Assembly: GCA_963814315.1 (NCBI GenBank)
Contig: CAWFCG010000003.1
Span: forward strand, 372,001 to 436,000
Origin: JAFMJV01 sp963814315
GTDB taxonomy: Bacteria; Chloroflexota; Limnocylindria; Limnocylindrales; CSP1-4
Direction of reading: 5' to 3'
Length of the DNA stretch: 64,000 bases
Position numbers and translations under genes: made by a program. Numbering within the stretch: the first letter of the stretch is position 1; each line of letters opens with the position of its first letter. Under the pieces are notes generated by a model. The model was given only the letters and a program-made list of their open reading frames with translations. It was not told the origin of the DNA and made no database searches. This document shows, piece by piece, positions 17,957 to 26,642 of this stretch.

Positions 17957-18939
17957 GGCACCAGCGTCGCTACCGGGGCCGGACTCTCGAGCGCGGTGTC
18001 GATGGGGATCTCGATGAGCTCGTCAGGCGAAGGTGACGGTGAGGCGCCCAGCTCCAGATACGGTTCCGCGGGGAACGGTGAGGGGAAGGGGGCGGGCTGC
18101 TCATATCCGATACCGTCGATGATCTCGGGGATGGCGAAGTTGTAGCGGGTCAGGACGCGGTCGACCGTCTCGCCATAGGCGCTGCGGTCAAGGTCACGCG
18201 TGTCGATCTCGGGCCGCAGGACCAGGCTGAACTGAGCACCATAGACCTGTGACAGAGCGACTTCCTCAGCCTGCTTCATGTCCATCCGCAGCACGTAGAG
18301 GTCGGAGTCCAACTCGTGGGTCAGGACCTTGACATCGAGCCACATGGGCTTGGTCGAGTAACCGCTGGTGTAGTTCACCGGGTCACCGGTCTCGGGATCG
18401 ATGGCGACCAATCCCGTCTCCGGGTCGACCGGGGGCGCGACAGGGAAGGTCAACGTCCCGATGATGTCGACCCGCTCGTCGGCATCGATGAGCCCGCCGG
18501 CGGCGCGCTCGGCTGGGACGGTGATGCTGACCGCTCGATAGGCTGCCGAATCGGGCGCGACCGTCTCATCCGGTTCAAGGATCTGCACCTGGCCCGGTCC
18601 CACCGCGGTGGCGAGCATGTTCTCGGTGATGGCCTGGTTGGGCAGGATGGAGATGGCCGCGATGCGGTTGGCGACTTGGGTGGGATCGGTGAGGGCGGAC
18701 TCATTGGATTGGTCACGGGGGACCGTCAGCAGCGTCAGGCGGTCCTGGGTGATCGTCTCTCGCGCACCGATGCCGAGGGGAGCGACCACGATATCGAGGG
18801 TGGGAATCGTCTCACTGGGCTCATCGGTGCCTTGGCTGCTGAGCATGAAGGCGGCTGCGCCGGCTCCCAATGCCAGCAATACCCCGACGACCAGCACCAA
18901 CGTGCGGCGTCGGCTGTTGTCTTTGAACTCCATCTCCAT
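17953..18939 (-). CDS. cpaB: CpaB-like Flp pilus assembly protein (SAF domain)
   Basis: 328 residues. A basic N-terminus and one membrane helix (RTLVLVVGVLLALGAGAAAF) are followed by a SAF-like domain with conserved spacing (VVAPLGIGARETITQDRLTLLTVP) and a RcpC/CpaB region (YRAVSITVPAERAAGGLIDADERVDIIGT). CpaB anchors the periplasmic/outer part of tight-adherence (Flp) pili. The start has a good AGGAG site. No other tad/flp genes occur in the window, so this copy stands alone. The C-terminal 50 residues are proline-rich and low-complexity. Confidence 0.8.
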   Translation of the reverse strand: MEMEFKDNSRRRTLVLVVGVLLALGAGAAAFMLSSQGTDEPSETIPTLDIVVAPLGIGARETITQDRLTLLTVPRDQSNESALTDPTQVANRIAAISILPNQAITENMLATAVGPGQVQILEPDETVAPDSAAYRAVSITVPAERAAGGLIDADERVDIIGTLTFPVAPPVDPETGLVAIDPETGDPVNYTSGYSTKPMWLDVKVLTHELDSDLYVLRMDMKQAEEVALSQVYGAQFSLVLRPEIDTRDLDRSAYGETVDRVLTRYNFAIPEIIDGIGYEQPAPFPSPFPAEPYLELGASPSPSPDELIEIPIDTALESPAPVATLVP

Positions 18940-19163
18940 GGTGGCAGGCTCCTGTGCGCAAGTCGCGGGTCGGCAGGGCAGACGGCGCGGACGCTCTCCG
19001 CCCTCACCGTGCAGTCGCCAGCATCCGTTCCCACGCCCGACCCTGCCATGGACCCATCGGGTAGCGGCCGATAGGACTCTTTACTGCCCTACATCCCCGT
19101 GGACCGCACTGATCCGCACCGCATCGGAGCACCTCCAGGCCCCTCGGCGCGCCTTGATGCCGT

Positions 19164-19175
19164 GAACGGACGTTC
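19164..19175. promoter_or_regulatory. LexA (SOS) operator of uvrB
   Basis: GAAC-GGAC-GTTC is an exact match to the Gram-positive/actinobacterial SOS box GAAC-N4-GTTC. It lies 20 bases before the TATCAT -10 hexamer (19196-19201), where it would cover the -35 region. LexA binding is inferred. Confidence 0.7.
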
Positions 19176-19195
19176 GGTTTGTGCGCCTATTCCGG

Positions 19196-19201
19196 TATCA
19201 T
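19196..19201 (+). promoter_or_regulatory. -10 element of uvrB, leaderless spacing
   Basis: TATCAT ends six bases before ATG 19208. It supports that start over the in-frame GTG at 19181. Confidence 0.55.
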
Positions 19202-19207
19202 CGGTCG

Positions 19208-21547
19208 ATGCCTGAGTTCGAGCTGGTCGCTCCTTTCCAACCGACCGGCGACCAGCCGCGCGCCATCGAGCAACTGGTCAAGGGCGTCCAGGCGGGCAAG
19301 AAGCACCAAGTCCTCCTCGGCGCCACCGGCACGGGCAAGACGGCGACCATCTCGTGGGTCATCGAGCAGGCCCGCAAGCCGACCCTGGTGCTGGCGCACA
19401 ACAAGACGCTCGCGGCGCAGCTCTACAGCGAGTTCCGCGACTTCTTCCCCAACAACGCGGTCGAGTACTTCGTCAGCTACTTCGACTACTACCAGCCAGA
19501 GGCGTATCTGCCTCGCAGCGACACCTACATCGAGAAGGACTCCAGCCGCAACGACGAGATCGACAAGCTGCGCCATGCGGCGACGCGGGCGCTGTTCGAG
19601 CGGCGCGACGTCATCATCGTGGCCAGCGTGTCCTGCATCTACGGTCTAGGTGCGCCGGTCGACTATGGCGCCACGGTGTTGCGCTTGCGGGTAGGGGGCA
19701 GGTACCGGCGAGATGGTGTCCTGCGCCAGCTGGTGGACCTGCAGTACTCGCGCAATGACCAGGTCCTGAGTCGGGCCAAGTTCCGCGTCCGTGGCGACAC
19801 CCTCGAGCTGCAGCCGGCGTACGACGATTTCATCGCCCGGGTGGAGTTCTTCGGTGACGAGGTGGAACGCGTGACCGAGCTGGACCCGCTCACCGGCGAG
19901 GTGTTGGCCGAGCGCAATGAGCTCAACGTGTACCCGGCTTCACACTACGTGACACCCCAGGAGAAGCTGGTCGCCGCCATCGATGACATCGATGCCGAGA
20001 TGGAGACACGCACCGCTGAGCTGGAGCAGAAGGGCATGATCCTGGAGGCCGAGCGGTTGCGTCAACGCACCATCTTCGACCTGGAGATGATGCGCGAGCT
20101 GGGCTTCTGCTCGGGCATCGAGAACTACTCGCGCCACCTTTCCCGACGCGAAGCCGGCTCCCGGCCCTGGACGCTCCTCGACTACTTCCCGCCCGACTGG
20201 CTGCTCGTCATCGACGAGAGCCACATGACCATCCCCCAGGTCAATGGCATGTACAAGAACGACCGCACCCGCAAGGAGGTGCTTGTCGACTTCGGCTTCC
20301 GCCTGCCTTCCGCGCTCGACAATCGGCCACTGACATTCGAAGAGTTCGAGGCACACCTCGACCAGGTCGTGCACATGAGTGCCACGCCCGGGCCGTGGGA
20401 GCTGCAACGCGCCGAGGGCGTCGTCGAGCAGCTCATCCGGCCCACTGGCATCGTCGACCCGACCATCGAAGTGCGGCCGACAGAGGGCCAGATCGACGAT
20501 CTCATCGATCGCATCAAGGAGCGCGTCGATCGCGGCGAGAGGGTGCTGGCCACCACGCTCACCAAGCGCATGGCAGAGGACCTGGCCGACTACCTGCACG
20601 AGATGGGCGTGCGCGTGTCCTACTTGCACAGCGAGGTCGACACGCTTGAGCGGGTGCGGATCCTGCGCGACCTGCGTCTCGGGGTGTACGACGTGCTGGT
20701 CGGCATCAACTTGCTGCGTGAGGGCATCGACCTGCCGGAGGTGACGCTGGTGGCCATCCTCGACGCCGACAAGGAGGGCTTCCTGCGCAGTGCCTGGTCA
20801 CTCATCCAGGTCATCGGCCGCGCCGCCCGCAACATCGGTGGCGAGGTGGTCATGTATGCCGACCGCATCACTGACTCGATGAAGGTCGCTATCGAGGAGA
20901 CGAACCGCCGCCGCGCCATCCAGGAGGCTCACAACCTTGAGCACGGCATCGTCGCCACGACCATCATCAAGGAGATCCGCGACATCAATGACCGCCTGGC
21001 GGCCGTGGCCGAGTCGCCGGGCGCCTACGACCCGGGCAGCGGGGAACTGAGTGAGCTCAGCCAGGCGCAGGTGGAGAAGATGATCACGCGACTGGAGGCG
21101 GAGATGAGGAGTGCCGCCAAGCAATTGGAGTTCGAGCGGGCGGCGGCGCTGCGCGACGAGATCCAGGACATCCGCATCCGCGTGCTCGAGCAGGACGCAT
21201 CGGTGGCGGTGCTGAAGCAGGCGGAGAAGGCCGCGCGTCTTGGACCAGAATCATCACCCACCGCCAAACCATCGGAGCGAGCGGCGGCCAAGAAGGCCGG
21301 TGAGCGACGTGGGCGGGGTGAGGCGTCGGCGCTGGAGGTGACCTCCGTCCGGGTCTTGCCGGCAGGCGAGGAGCCCCTCGACATCGACGAAGGTACCGCT
21401 GCGGACGTCTTTCCGGGCCTCAAGGATGTCCATGAGGGCGATGACGAGGGCTGGATGGCGCGTTGGCTGGAGAAGCCCACCTGGGACCGGCGCGTCACTC
21501 CCAATGTCATCAAACGCACCGGCTCCCGGCCACGCCGGAGGGGCTGA
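19208..21547 (+). CDS. uvrB: Excinuclease ABC subunit B
   Basis: 779 residues. Helicase-like Walker A GATGTGKTATISW, the damage-probing beta-hairpin region YFDYYQPEAYLPRSDTYIEK, the DESH box (VIDESHMTIPQ), and helicase motifs GINLLREGIDLPEV and QVIGRAARN are all present. The UVR motif that contacts UvrC is at about 620-655. Beyond it runs an extra tail of some 120 residues, Ala/Glu/Arg-rich and probably disordered, making the protein about 100 residues longer than E. coli UvrB. It is preceded by an SOS box and a leaderless-type promoter. It loads damaged DNA from UvrA and recruits UvrC. Confidence 0.97.
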   Translation: MPEFELVAPFQPTGDQPRAIEQLVKGVQAGKKHQVLLGATGTGKTATISWVIEQARKPTLVLAHNKTLAAQLYSEFRDFFPNNAVEYFVSYFDYYQPEAYLPRSDTYIEKDSSRNDEIDKLRHAATRALFERRDVIIVASVSCIYGLGAPVDYGATVLRLRVGGRYRRDGVLRQLVDLQYSRNDQVLSRAKFRVRGDTLELQPAYDDFIARVEFFGDEVERVTELDPLTGEVLAERNELNVYPASHYVTPQEKLVAAIDDIDAEMETRTAELEQKGMILEAERLRQRTIFDLEMMRELGFCSGIENYSRHLSRREAGSRPWTLLDYFPPDWLLVIDESHMTIPQVNGMYKNDRTRKEVLVDFGFRLPSALDNRPLTFEEFEAHLDQVVHMSATPGPWELQRAEGVVEQLIRPTGIVDPTIEVRPTEGQIDDLIDRIKERVDRGERVLATTLTKRMAEDLADYLHEMGVRVSYLHSEVDTLERVRILRDLRLGVYDVLVGINLLREGIDLPEVTLVAILDADKEGFLRSAWSLIQVIGRAARNIGGEVVMYADRITDSMKVAIEETNRRRAIQEAHNLEHGIVATTIIKEIRDINDRLAAVAESPGAYDPGSGELSELSQAQVEKMITRLEAEMRSAAKQLEFERAAALRDEIQDIRIRVLEQDASVAVLKQAEKAARLGPESSPTAKPSERAAAKKAGERRGRGEASALEVTSVRVLPAGEEPLDIDEGTAADVFPGLKDVHEGDDEGWMARWLEKPTWDRRVTPNVIKRTGSRPRRRG

Positions 21548-21571
21548 GCTGCTGGCTCATGGGCATGGAAA

Positions 21572-21595
21572 AGGGGCCGCATTTCGGCGACCCCT
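21572..21595 (+). terminator. Hairpin between convergent uvrB and DUF1269 gene
   Basis: AGGGGCCG and CGG-CGA-CCCCT form a stem with a short CATTT loop and a CGA bulge. It sits in the convergent gap and could stop transcription from either side. There is no clear T-run. Confidence 0.4.
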
Positions 21596-21619
21596 CTCCG
21601 TATCTTGGCCCTGTGACCC

Positions 21620-22330
21620 TTACTCGGCGGTGTCGGCGGCCTTGGCTGCCTCGGTGATGTCCTTGGCGGTGGCCTCGTCGACCTCCGTGGTGGTCACCTT
21701 CGTCGCCGCCGGGATCTGCTTCTTCACCTTGTCAACATCGACCGCGTGGACCAGCGCGATGATGCCGGAGTGGTTGGCCTCAAGCGCTCCCTCAAGCTTG
21801 TTCGACACCTCATGACGGTGGTGCAGGTTGCGAAGCTTGCCGAGCACGCCCCCGCCGATGCCCCAGCCGACCATGCTGGCGATGATGGCCGGGGGGAAGA
21901 TGATTCCGACCGCAAGACCAGCCGCTGCGCCCCACTTGACGCCCGTCTTGGTGCTGTGCTCGGTCATCTTGTCGACGTTGATCTCACCCTTCTCGTTGGC
22001 GTGGACGGTGAGCACGCCATCGATCCGCAGAGTGCCCTGCACCTCTGACTCGAGCAGGGTCATGTAGGCGGCGTTGGCGGCATCGCGGTTCGCGAAGTCT
22101 GCCACCAGCAACGTGTTGAAATAGTCCGTCTCGATGACCGCTGTCGCCTCCACACCATCTTTGTCGCCGACGGCCGCGACGATGGTGGCGCCGTGGGGAT
22201 CGGCTTCCGCCGCGACGATGCCAAAGGCCTCTGGTTCCGTGCTCGGCGCCGGGTCGCCAACAGCGGGCTGCTGTGCGTCAACAGCGGGCTGCCGTGCGTC
22301 CTCGCCGGCAGGTGTCTCGTTCTCAGCCAT
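21620..22330 (-). CDS. DUF1269-like membrane-associated protein
   Basis: 236 residues, with an acidic, Ala/Pro-rich N-terminus. A ferredoxin-like stretch (LLVADFANRDAANAAYMTLLE) and a central glycine-rich hydrophobic hairpin (KWGAAAGLAVGIIFPPAIIASM) follow, then a C-terminal domain ending in Lys/Glu/Ala-rich sequence. This matches the DUF1269 family of uncharacterised proteins with a glycine-zipper-like segment. ATG 22330 is chosen because AGAGGAG precedes it. It is convergent with uvrB and its role is unknown. Confidence 0.7.
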   Translation of the reverse strand: MAENETPAGEDARQPAVDAQQPAVGDPAPSTEPEAFGIVAAEADPHGATIVAAVGDKDGVEATAVIETDYFNTLLVADFANRDAANAAYMTLLESEVQGTLRIDGVLTVHANEKGEINVDKMTEHSTKTGVKWGAAAGLAVGIIFPPAIIASMVGWGIGGGVLGKLRNLHHRHEVSNKLEGALEANHSGIIALVHAVDVDKVKKQIPAATKVTTTEVDEATAKDITEAAKAADTAE

Positions 22331-22697
22331 AGTCGAATTTCTCCTCTGGTCGATGGTCCACTTCAAGGCGGTGGCACCTAAGCGTACGCGATACCATGGC
22401 GGATGGGTCCTCCATGCGTCGACCGGCGACGACTGGCCCGACGAACGGGTCGGCGGCGCTCGTCTTGCGGTCGCCCGATGATGCGGTTTGGGCCGTGCTC
22501 GAGGAGCCTCGTCGCACCGCCCATGGGCTGGCGTTGGTTCGTGCTACTGGTGTTCCGGATCGCCAGGCTGCGCTCGCGGGCGGGAACGACCGGCGGCGTC
22601 TCGTGCCCTCACGGCCGGGCCGGCCATCCCCGTCGGCGCGTTCCTCTCGGTGTCGTGGGCGCACGCTCACGATACCGCTGACGCTACCATCAGCGGC
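22331..22697. other. Intergenic region between divergent membrane-protein genes
   Basis: 367 bases. A GATACCAT stretch near 22390 and TACCAT at 22685-22690 look like promoter hexamers. Open frames cross this stretch on both strands but show no family resemblance, no ribosome-binding site and skewed composition. I call no gene here. Confidence 0.4.
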
Positions 22698-23540
22698 ATG
22701 GATATCCCGTCCGGCTGGACGATGGTGGCACGCCATCGTATCGGACCCTTCACCACTTCGATGGTGCTCCGCCGACCCAACGGCACGGAGGCCGTCTTCA
22801 CGGCGAGGCGCCACCGCAAGGGCTACGGCATGGCCGAGGCGTCGGCGGCCGAGCGCATCGGAGACATCCCTTGGTGGGCGCCGCAGCGGCGCGGCTGGTG
22901 GATCGCGATCTTGTTCATGATCGGATCCATGTGCTTCGCGCTCGGGTCGCTGCCCCCGTTCGCGTCCGCGGTGGGTGAGGCGGTGGTGTGGGTCTTCTTC
23001 CTGGGCTCGATCTTCTTCACCTCAGCTGCCTACCTGCAGTACTTCGAGGCCAGCAATGAGGGAGATGACGTCCGCGGCGCGGCCAGGACCAAGCGCGCCG
23101 TCGCGATTCGCCTCGTCTCGCTGGGCTGGTGGGCCGCCTCGAGCCAACTGCTTGGAACGCTGTGGTTCAACCTGACCACCTTGGCCGGGACGCGGACGAG
23201 CCTCGATGTCTCACAGCAGGAAGCACTGGTGTGGGCACCTGACGCCATGGGCTCGATCCTGTTTCTCGTGGCCAGCGCCTTCGCCATCCTGGAGACGACC
23301 GATGGGTTGAGCCGGGGTCGTCCATCGCTGGAGTCGATCATCGCCTGGATCAACATGGCGGGGTCGATCGCCTTCGGCATCTCCGCCATCGCGGCCTTCA
23401 TCGACCCAGTAAACGGGGAGCTCCTGAACGCCGCGGCCGCCAACACGTTCACCTTCGTGGGCGGGGTACTCTTCTTCGTGGGCGCGCTGCTGCTCTTGCC
23501 TGATATGGCACGGGAGGGCGAGGCCTCGCCCGCGGCCTGA
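22698..23540 (+). CDS. YrhK-like multi-pass membrane protein
   Basis: 280 residues. A soluble N-terminus of about 60 residues is followed by roughly seven hydrophobic segments. The segments around GWWIAILFMIGSMCFALGS and VVWVFFLGSIFFTSAAYLQ have the GS-punctuated pattern of YrhK-domain membrane proteins. The start at 22698 is set by TACCAT ending seven bases upstream; an open frame continues further upstream without protein-like features. The function is unknown. Confidence 0.75.
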   Translation: MDIPSGWTMVARHRIGPFTTSMVLRRPNGTEAVFTARRHRKGYGMAEASAAERIGDIPWWAPQRRGWWIAILFMIGSMCFALGSLPPFASAVGEAVVWVFFLGSIFFTSAAYLQYFEASNEGDDVRGAARTKRAVAIRLVSLGWWAASSQLLGTLWFNLTTLAGTRTSLDVSQQEALVWAPDAMGSILFLVASAFAILETTDGLSRGRPSLESIIAWINMAGSIAFGISAIAAFIDPVNGELLNAAAANTFTFVGGVLFFVGALLLLPDMAREGEASPAA

Positions 23541-23615
23541 GCCGACCGCCGACCGGGTCTGGCCAGCCGACGGCCGAGCGTCGCGAGATGGTCGTCAGGC
23601 GTGGGCGCGCCTCGC

Positions 23616-24959
23616 TCACTCCGTGGGGCTGGTCGCGACCTCGTCTGGCAGCTGGACCACCGCGCCGGCCTTGAGGTCCACGGCCTCATAGCTCGTCGCT
23701 GGATCGCTGAGCACCTCGACGCGATAGACGCCCGCATCAACCTCGACGCCATCGTCTCCAAGCAGACCCTGGGCGACGAGCTGACCCTCGGCATCGAAGA
23801 CCAGGTACGGCGCCGTGAACGCTCCTTCGAGTGCTGCCGCGAGGCTGGCTCGATCCGGCGCCTCGAAGAAGCGGCCACCGCCGAGCGCTGCCCACCCAGC
23901 GAGTGTCTCTTGCAGCTCGTCATCGTCAGGCAGGGCGTAGCCGATGAGGTGCACGGTCGAGGTGTAGCCCGCGTCCGACAATGCCGCGATGGCCGCCGCA
24001 GGGTCACCGCCGCAGTCCTCTTCGCCGTCGGTCACGAGGACCACCAATCGATGGCCCTCGGATCCACTCAGGTCTTGGGGCACCTGTTCGATCGCCTTCG
24101 CGATCGGGGTCCTGCTGCCCTTGCGAGCCGGTAGTCCCCTGATGGTCTGCCGCATGGCCTTGCGGTCGAGTGGTTGCAACGGGACCCGCAAGACCGTCGC
24201 GCAGGTTCCCGGCTTGGGCTTGAACGTGCGCAATGCGACTGGCGTCCCGCTGGGCAGCTCGTCGACCAGGTCGAGGAGGGCCCGTTCCGCAGCCTTGAGC
24301 TTGGTGGTCTTGCCAAGGGGCTTGAGCATGCTCCCCGAGGTATCCAGCAGGAGATCGATGGCGATGTCGCCGGCGATCGTGGGCGTTACCTCATCGGCGG
24401 CGACCACCACGATGCGCGCCGTGCCTTCATCGGCGGCCAACGGGCTGGCGGACTCCGTTGCCGCCATCTTCGCCACCCTCAGTTCATAGGCTCCTTCATC
24501 GGTCGACTGCAGGCCGGACGCGGCATCGCTGCGGTCGACGACCAGGGCATACGTCCCGGCATCGACCGACACCTCTGCCGCGGTCTGGCCGAGTTCGGGA
24601 CCGACATCGATGCGCGCCACCTCGGCGATGTCCTCAGAGTCGACGCGCGTCACGACCAGTGTCGTGTCGACCTGTGGGACCCCGGTGAGATCGAGCGACC
24701 ACGTGGACGCCGCATCGACCTCGTCCACCTGCCACAGGAAGACATCCACGTCGCCGACGTCCACGAGCGTGCCCGAGATACACCGCTCACCCTCGAAGGT
24801 GATGGCCTGAGCGCTATCACCGTTGGGCTCGACTTCGGCGACGCAGACTTCCCGTTGGACGACCTCGGACTGTGCGCTCACCACGGCCGGCAACGATCCG
24901 CCGAGCAAGACTGCCACGAGGCAGATTGGCATGATGAGCCGTCGCGGAGCTGCTGGCAT
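23616..24959 (-). CDS. Secreted von Willebrand factor A domain protein
   Basis: 447 residues. A signal peptide (LIMPICLVAVLLGGSLPAVVSAQS) is followed by a beta-rich prepeptidase-like region of about 150 residues (EPNGDSAQAITFEG, DVDVFLWQVDEVDA). A vWA domain then starts at about 205, with the metal-site motif DLLLDTSGSM and a later VTDGEEDCGG. A short C-terminal beta domain (VDAGVYRVEVLSD) ends the protein. It probably mediates metal-dependent adhesion or binding outside the membrane. The GGGAG before the ATG supports the start. No neighbour gives its partner. Confidence 0.8.
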   Translation of the reverse strand: MPAAPRRLIMPICLVAVLLGGSLPAVVSAQSEVVQREVCVAEVEPNGDSAQAITFEGERCISGTLVDVGDVDVFLWQVDEVDAASTWSLDLTGVPQVDTTLVVTRVDSEDIAEVARIDVGPELGQTAAEVSVDAGTYALVVDRSDAASGLQSTDEGAYELRVAKMAATESASPLAADEGTARIVVVAADEVTPTIAGDIAIDLLLDTSGSMLKPLGKTTKLKAAERALLDLVDELPSGTPVALRTFKPKPGTCATVLRVPLQPLDRKAMRQTIRGLPARKGSRTPIAKAIEQVPQDLSGSEGHRLVVLVTDGEEDCGGDPAAAIAALSDAGYTSTVHLIGYALPDDDELQETLAGWAALGGGRFFEAPDRASLAAALEGAFTAPYLVFDAEGQLVAQGLLGDDGVEVDAGVYRVEVLSDPATSYEAVDLKAGAVVQLPDEVATSPTE

Positions 24960-25170
24960 CTCGATCTCCCACTGTCATGGACTGGCGTCGCGCCCGCGCC
25001 ACACCGCTACGATGGGACCATACTCGACCGGGGCCGGCCCCGTGCATCATCCGCAGCGGATGAAACGGCGACCCGAGATCGGTGGAGCTTGGGCGGAGTC
25101 TCCTGGCCGCACGCGATGCCGGGGCTGTTGCCAGTCAGGCTCAAGCTGGCCAGACAGGGTTGGAGGCTGG

Positions 25171-25737
25171 ATGGGCGAGGGCCATCGCGACGAGGGCGGT
25201 TCTGAGGTCGTGCTGACGATCGGGGACATCATCATGCGGCCGTGGCGAGACTCGGATGTGGCAGCTCTGCTCGATGCCTGTCAGGACCCCGAGATCGCCC
25301 GTTGGGTCTCGATCCCTCAGCCGTACACGCTCGACGACGCGTACGCGCACATCGAGGAGACCCGGTCGATGTGGCGCGATGGCAGCGGTGCCGCCTTCGC
25401 CGTCGTCAGTGGGGCGTCTGACTCACTGCTCGGCACCGTGGCGCGCTTTGGTCCCGATGGACATCAAGCGACGCTCGGATGCTGGGTGGCGCGCGAGGCC
25501 CGGGGGAATGGTGTGGGTACGCGCGCCATCCGTGCAGTCGCTGACTGGACCTTCGCTGCCACGGACGTCGTGCGCATCGACGCCTTCATCATGGTCGGCA
25601 ACGAGGGTTCCGAGCGGATGGTCCAGCGCGCTGGGTTCCAGCGTGAGGGGGTGCTACGGGCGTGGGACCTGTTGCGTGGCGTACCGGTCGACTGCGTCTC
25701 GTACGCGCTGCTTCGGAGCGACGGATGCGCCAAGTGA
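25171..25737 (+). CDS. GNAT-family N-acetyltransferase (RimJ/RimL-like)
   Basis: 188 residues. Motifs typical of RimJ/RimL-type acetyltransferases are visible: IIMRPWRDSDVAALLDACQD at the N-terminus, the acetyl-CoA loop CWVAREARGNGVGTRAIRA, and VGNEGSERMVQRAGFQREG near the end. The start ATG 25171 follows a GGAGG site at short spacing. It transfers acetyl from acetyl-CoA to an unknown amine; a ribosomal-protein or small-molecule target cannot be decided. It is convergent with the DUF1801 gene. Confidence 0.85.
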   Translation: MGEGHRDEGGSEVVLTIGDIIMRPWRDSDVAALLDACQDPEIARWVSIPQPYTLDDAYAHIEETRSMWRDGSGAAFAVVSGASDSLLGTVARFGPDGHQATLGCWVAREARGNGVGTRAIRAVADWTFAATDVVRIDAFIMVGNEGSERMVQRAGFQREGVLRAWDLLRGVPVDCVSYALLRSDGCAK

Positions 25738-25790
25738 CTCCGACGCGGGTAGCGGGTTCGCGGCGGGCGGGCGCTGCAGCAGCGTAGCGC

Positions 25791-26258
25791 TCAGCCCACC
25801 GCCTTCTTCACCAGCTCGGCGATCCTGGCCTCAGCGGCGTCGGTCATTTCCCGGAGCGCGAACGCGGTCGGCCACATCGCACCATCATCGAGGTTGGCCT
25901 CGTCGTTGAACCCGAGCGTCGCGTATCTCGCCTTGAACTTCGCGGCGTCCTGGAAGAAGCAGACGACCTTGCCGTCCCTGGCATATGCGGGCATGCCGTA
26001 CCAGGTCTTGGGCATGAGGGCGGGGGCATTGGCGGTGACGATAGCGTGGATGCGTTCGGCCAGCGCGCGATCCGGTTCCGGCATCTCGGCGATCCTGGCC
26101 AGCAGCGCTTGCTCGCCAGCGGCCCGGTCCTTGTCCAAGCGCGCTTCAGCCTTCAACTCCTTGGCCCGTTCCTTCATGGCGGCGCGCTCGTCGTCCGAGA
26201 AGCCCTGGGAGGCCTTGTCACCTGCGGTGGTCTTGGTGGGATCCTGCTTGTCCGTCAC
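25791..26258 (-). CDS. DUF1801 (YdhG-like) protein
   Basis: 155 residues. A lysine- and glutamate-rich helical N-terminus is followed by the DUF1801 core (TWYGMPAYARDGKVVCFFQD and ATLGFNDEANLDDGAMWPTAFAL). The GTG start at 26258 is chosen over a far-upstream ATG because AGAGGAG sits just before it and the family core begins soon after. DUF1801 proteins are small and of unknown function. Confidence 0.75.
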   Translation of the reverse strand: MTDKQDPTKTTAGDKASQGFSDDERAAMKERAKELKAEARLDKDRAAGEQALLARIAEMPEPDRALAERIHAIVTANAPALMPKTWYGMPAYARDGKVVCFFQDAAKFKARYATLGFNDEANLDDGAMWPTAFALREMTDAAEARIAELVKKAVG

Positions 26259-26435
26259 CGTCGTTCTCCTCTGCAAACCGCATCGGACGGCCGGCATCCC
26301 AGCGACCTCTGCGGCTCTGACCGTGCCGATCGTAGCCGACCGTTCTGGTTCGCGGGCGGTCCAGCGAAAGGGGGAGAGCGGCGGCCATCGACCCGAGGCG
26401 GGAATCCAGCGCACCACGGTGCCACAGGCATCACA

Positions 26436-26525
26436 GTGACCCACCCCATGGGTGAGACTCCTGTGCGATGGGCGGGCCGCGGTCGGATGACCCACTCCGT
26501 GGATCGGATGACCCGCACCATGGGT
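26436..26525. repeat. Three imperfect 18-bp repeats
   Basis: Copies at 26436, 26487 and 26508 share ATGACCC and CC(A/G)TGG(A/G)T; copies 1 and 3 are themselves partly palindromic around CCATGG. The last two are only three bases apart. They could be a multi-site operator or an intergenic repeat family. Confidence 0.55.
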
Positions 26526-26597
26526 CAGGCCGAGCGCCTCTGGGCTGGTCGCTGTCCCGTCGGGTGTGATGGGATGGCAGTTCATCGACCAGCACGT

Positions 26598-26615
26598 TTA
26601 GAACATCTGGTCTAA
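26598..26615. promoter_or_regulatory. Imperfect SOS-box-like dyad before uvrA
   Basis: TTAGAAC-ATCT-GGTCTAA is an 18-bp inverted repeat with one mismatch. It resembles GAAC-N4-GTTC with the second half as GGTC. It overlaps the expected -35 of the uvrA promoter, as the exact box does at uvrB. LexA binding is less certain than at uvrB. Confidence 0.5.
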
Positions 26616-26630
26616 CACGCATGACTGCAC

Positions 26631-26636
26631 TAGACT
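26631..26636 (+). promoter_or_regulatory. -10 element of uvrA, leaderless spacing
   Basis: TAGACT ends six bases before the GTG start of uvrA, and no Shine-Dalgarno sequence is present. Confidence 0.55.
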
Positions 26637-26642
26637 GAGCGC

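Larger units (their letters stand above)
26259..26642. other. Intergenic region upstream of uvrA with three imperfect 18-bp repeats
   Basis: 384 bases between divergent genes. It contains three copies of ATGACCC-(A/G)C-N-CC-(A/G)TGG-(A/G)T at 26436-26453, 26487-26504 and 26508-26525. A dyad at 26598-26615 and a -10 hexamer at 26631-26636 belong to uvrA. No gene is supported. Confidence 0.6.

Noticed and set aside
22396..22920. Open frame starting MADGSSMRRP before the YrhK-like gene
   Set aside because: No ribosome site, Arg/Ser/Pro-rich, and it overlaps the start of the better-supported membrane protein in another frame.
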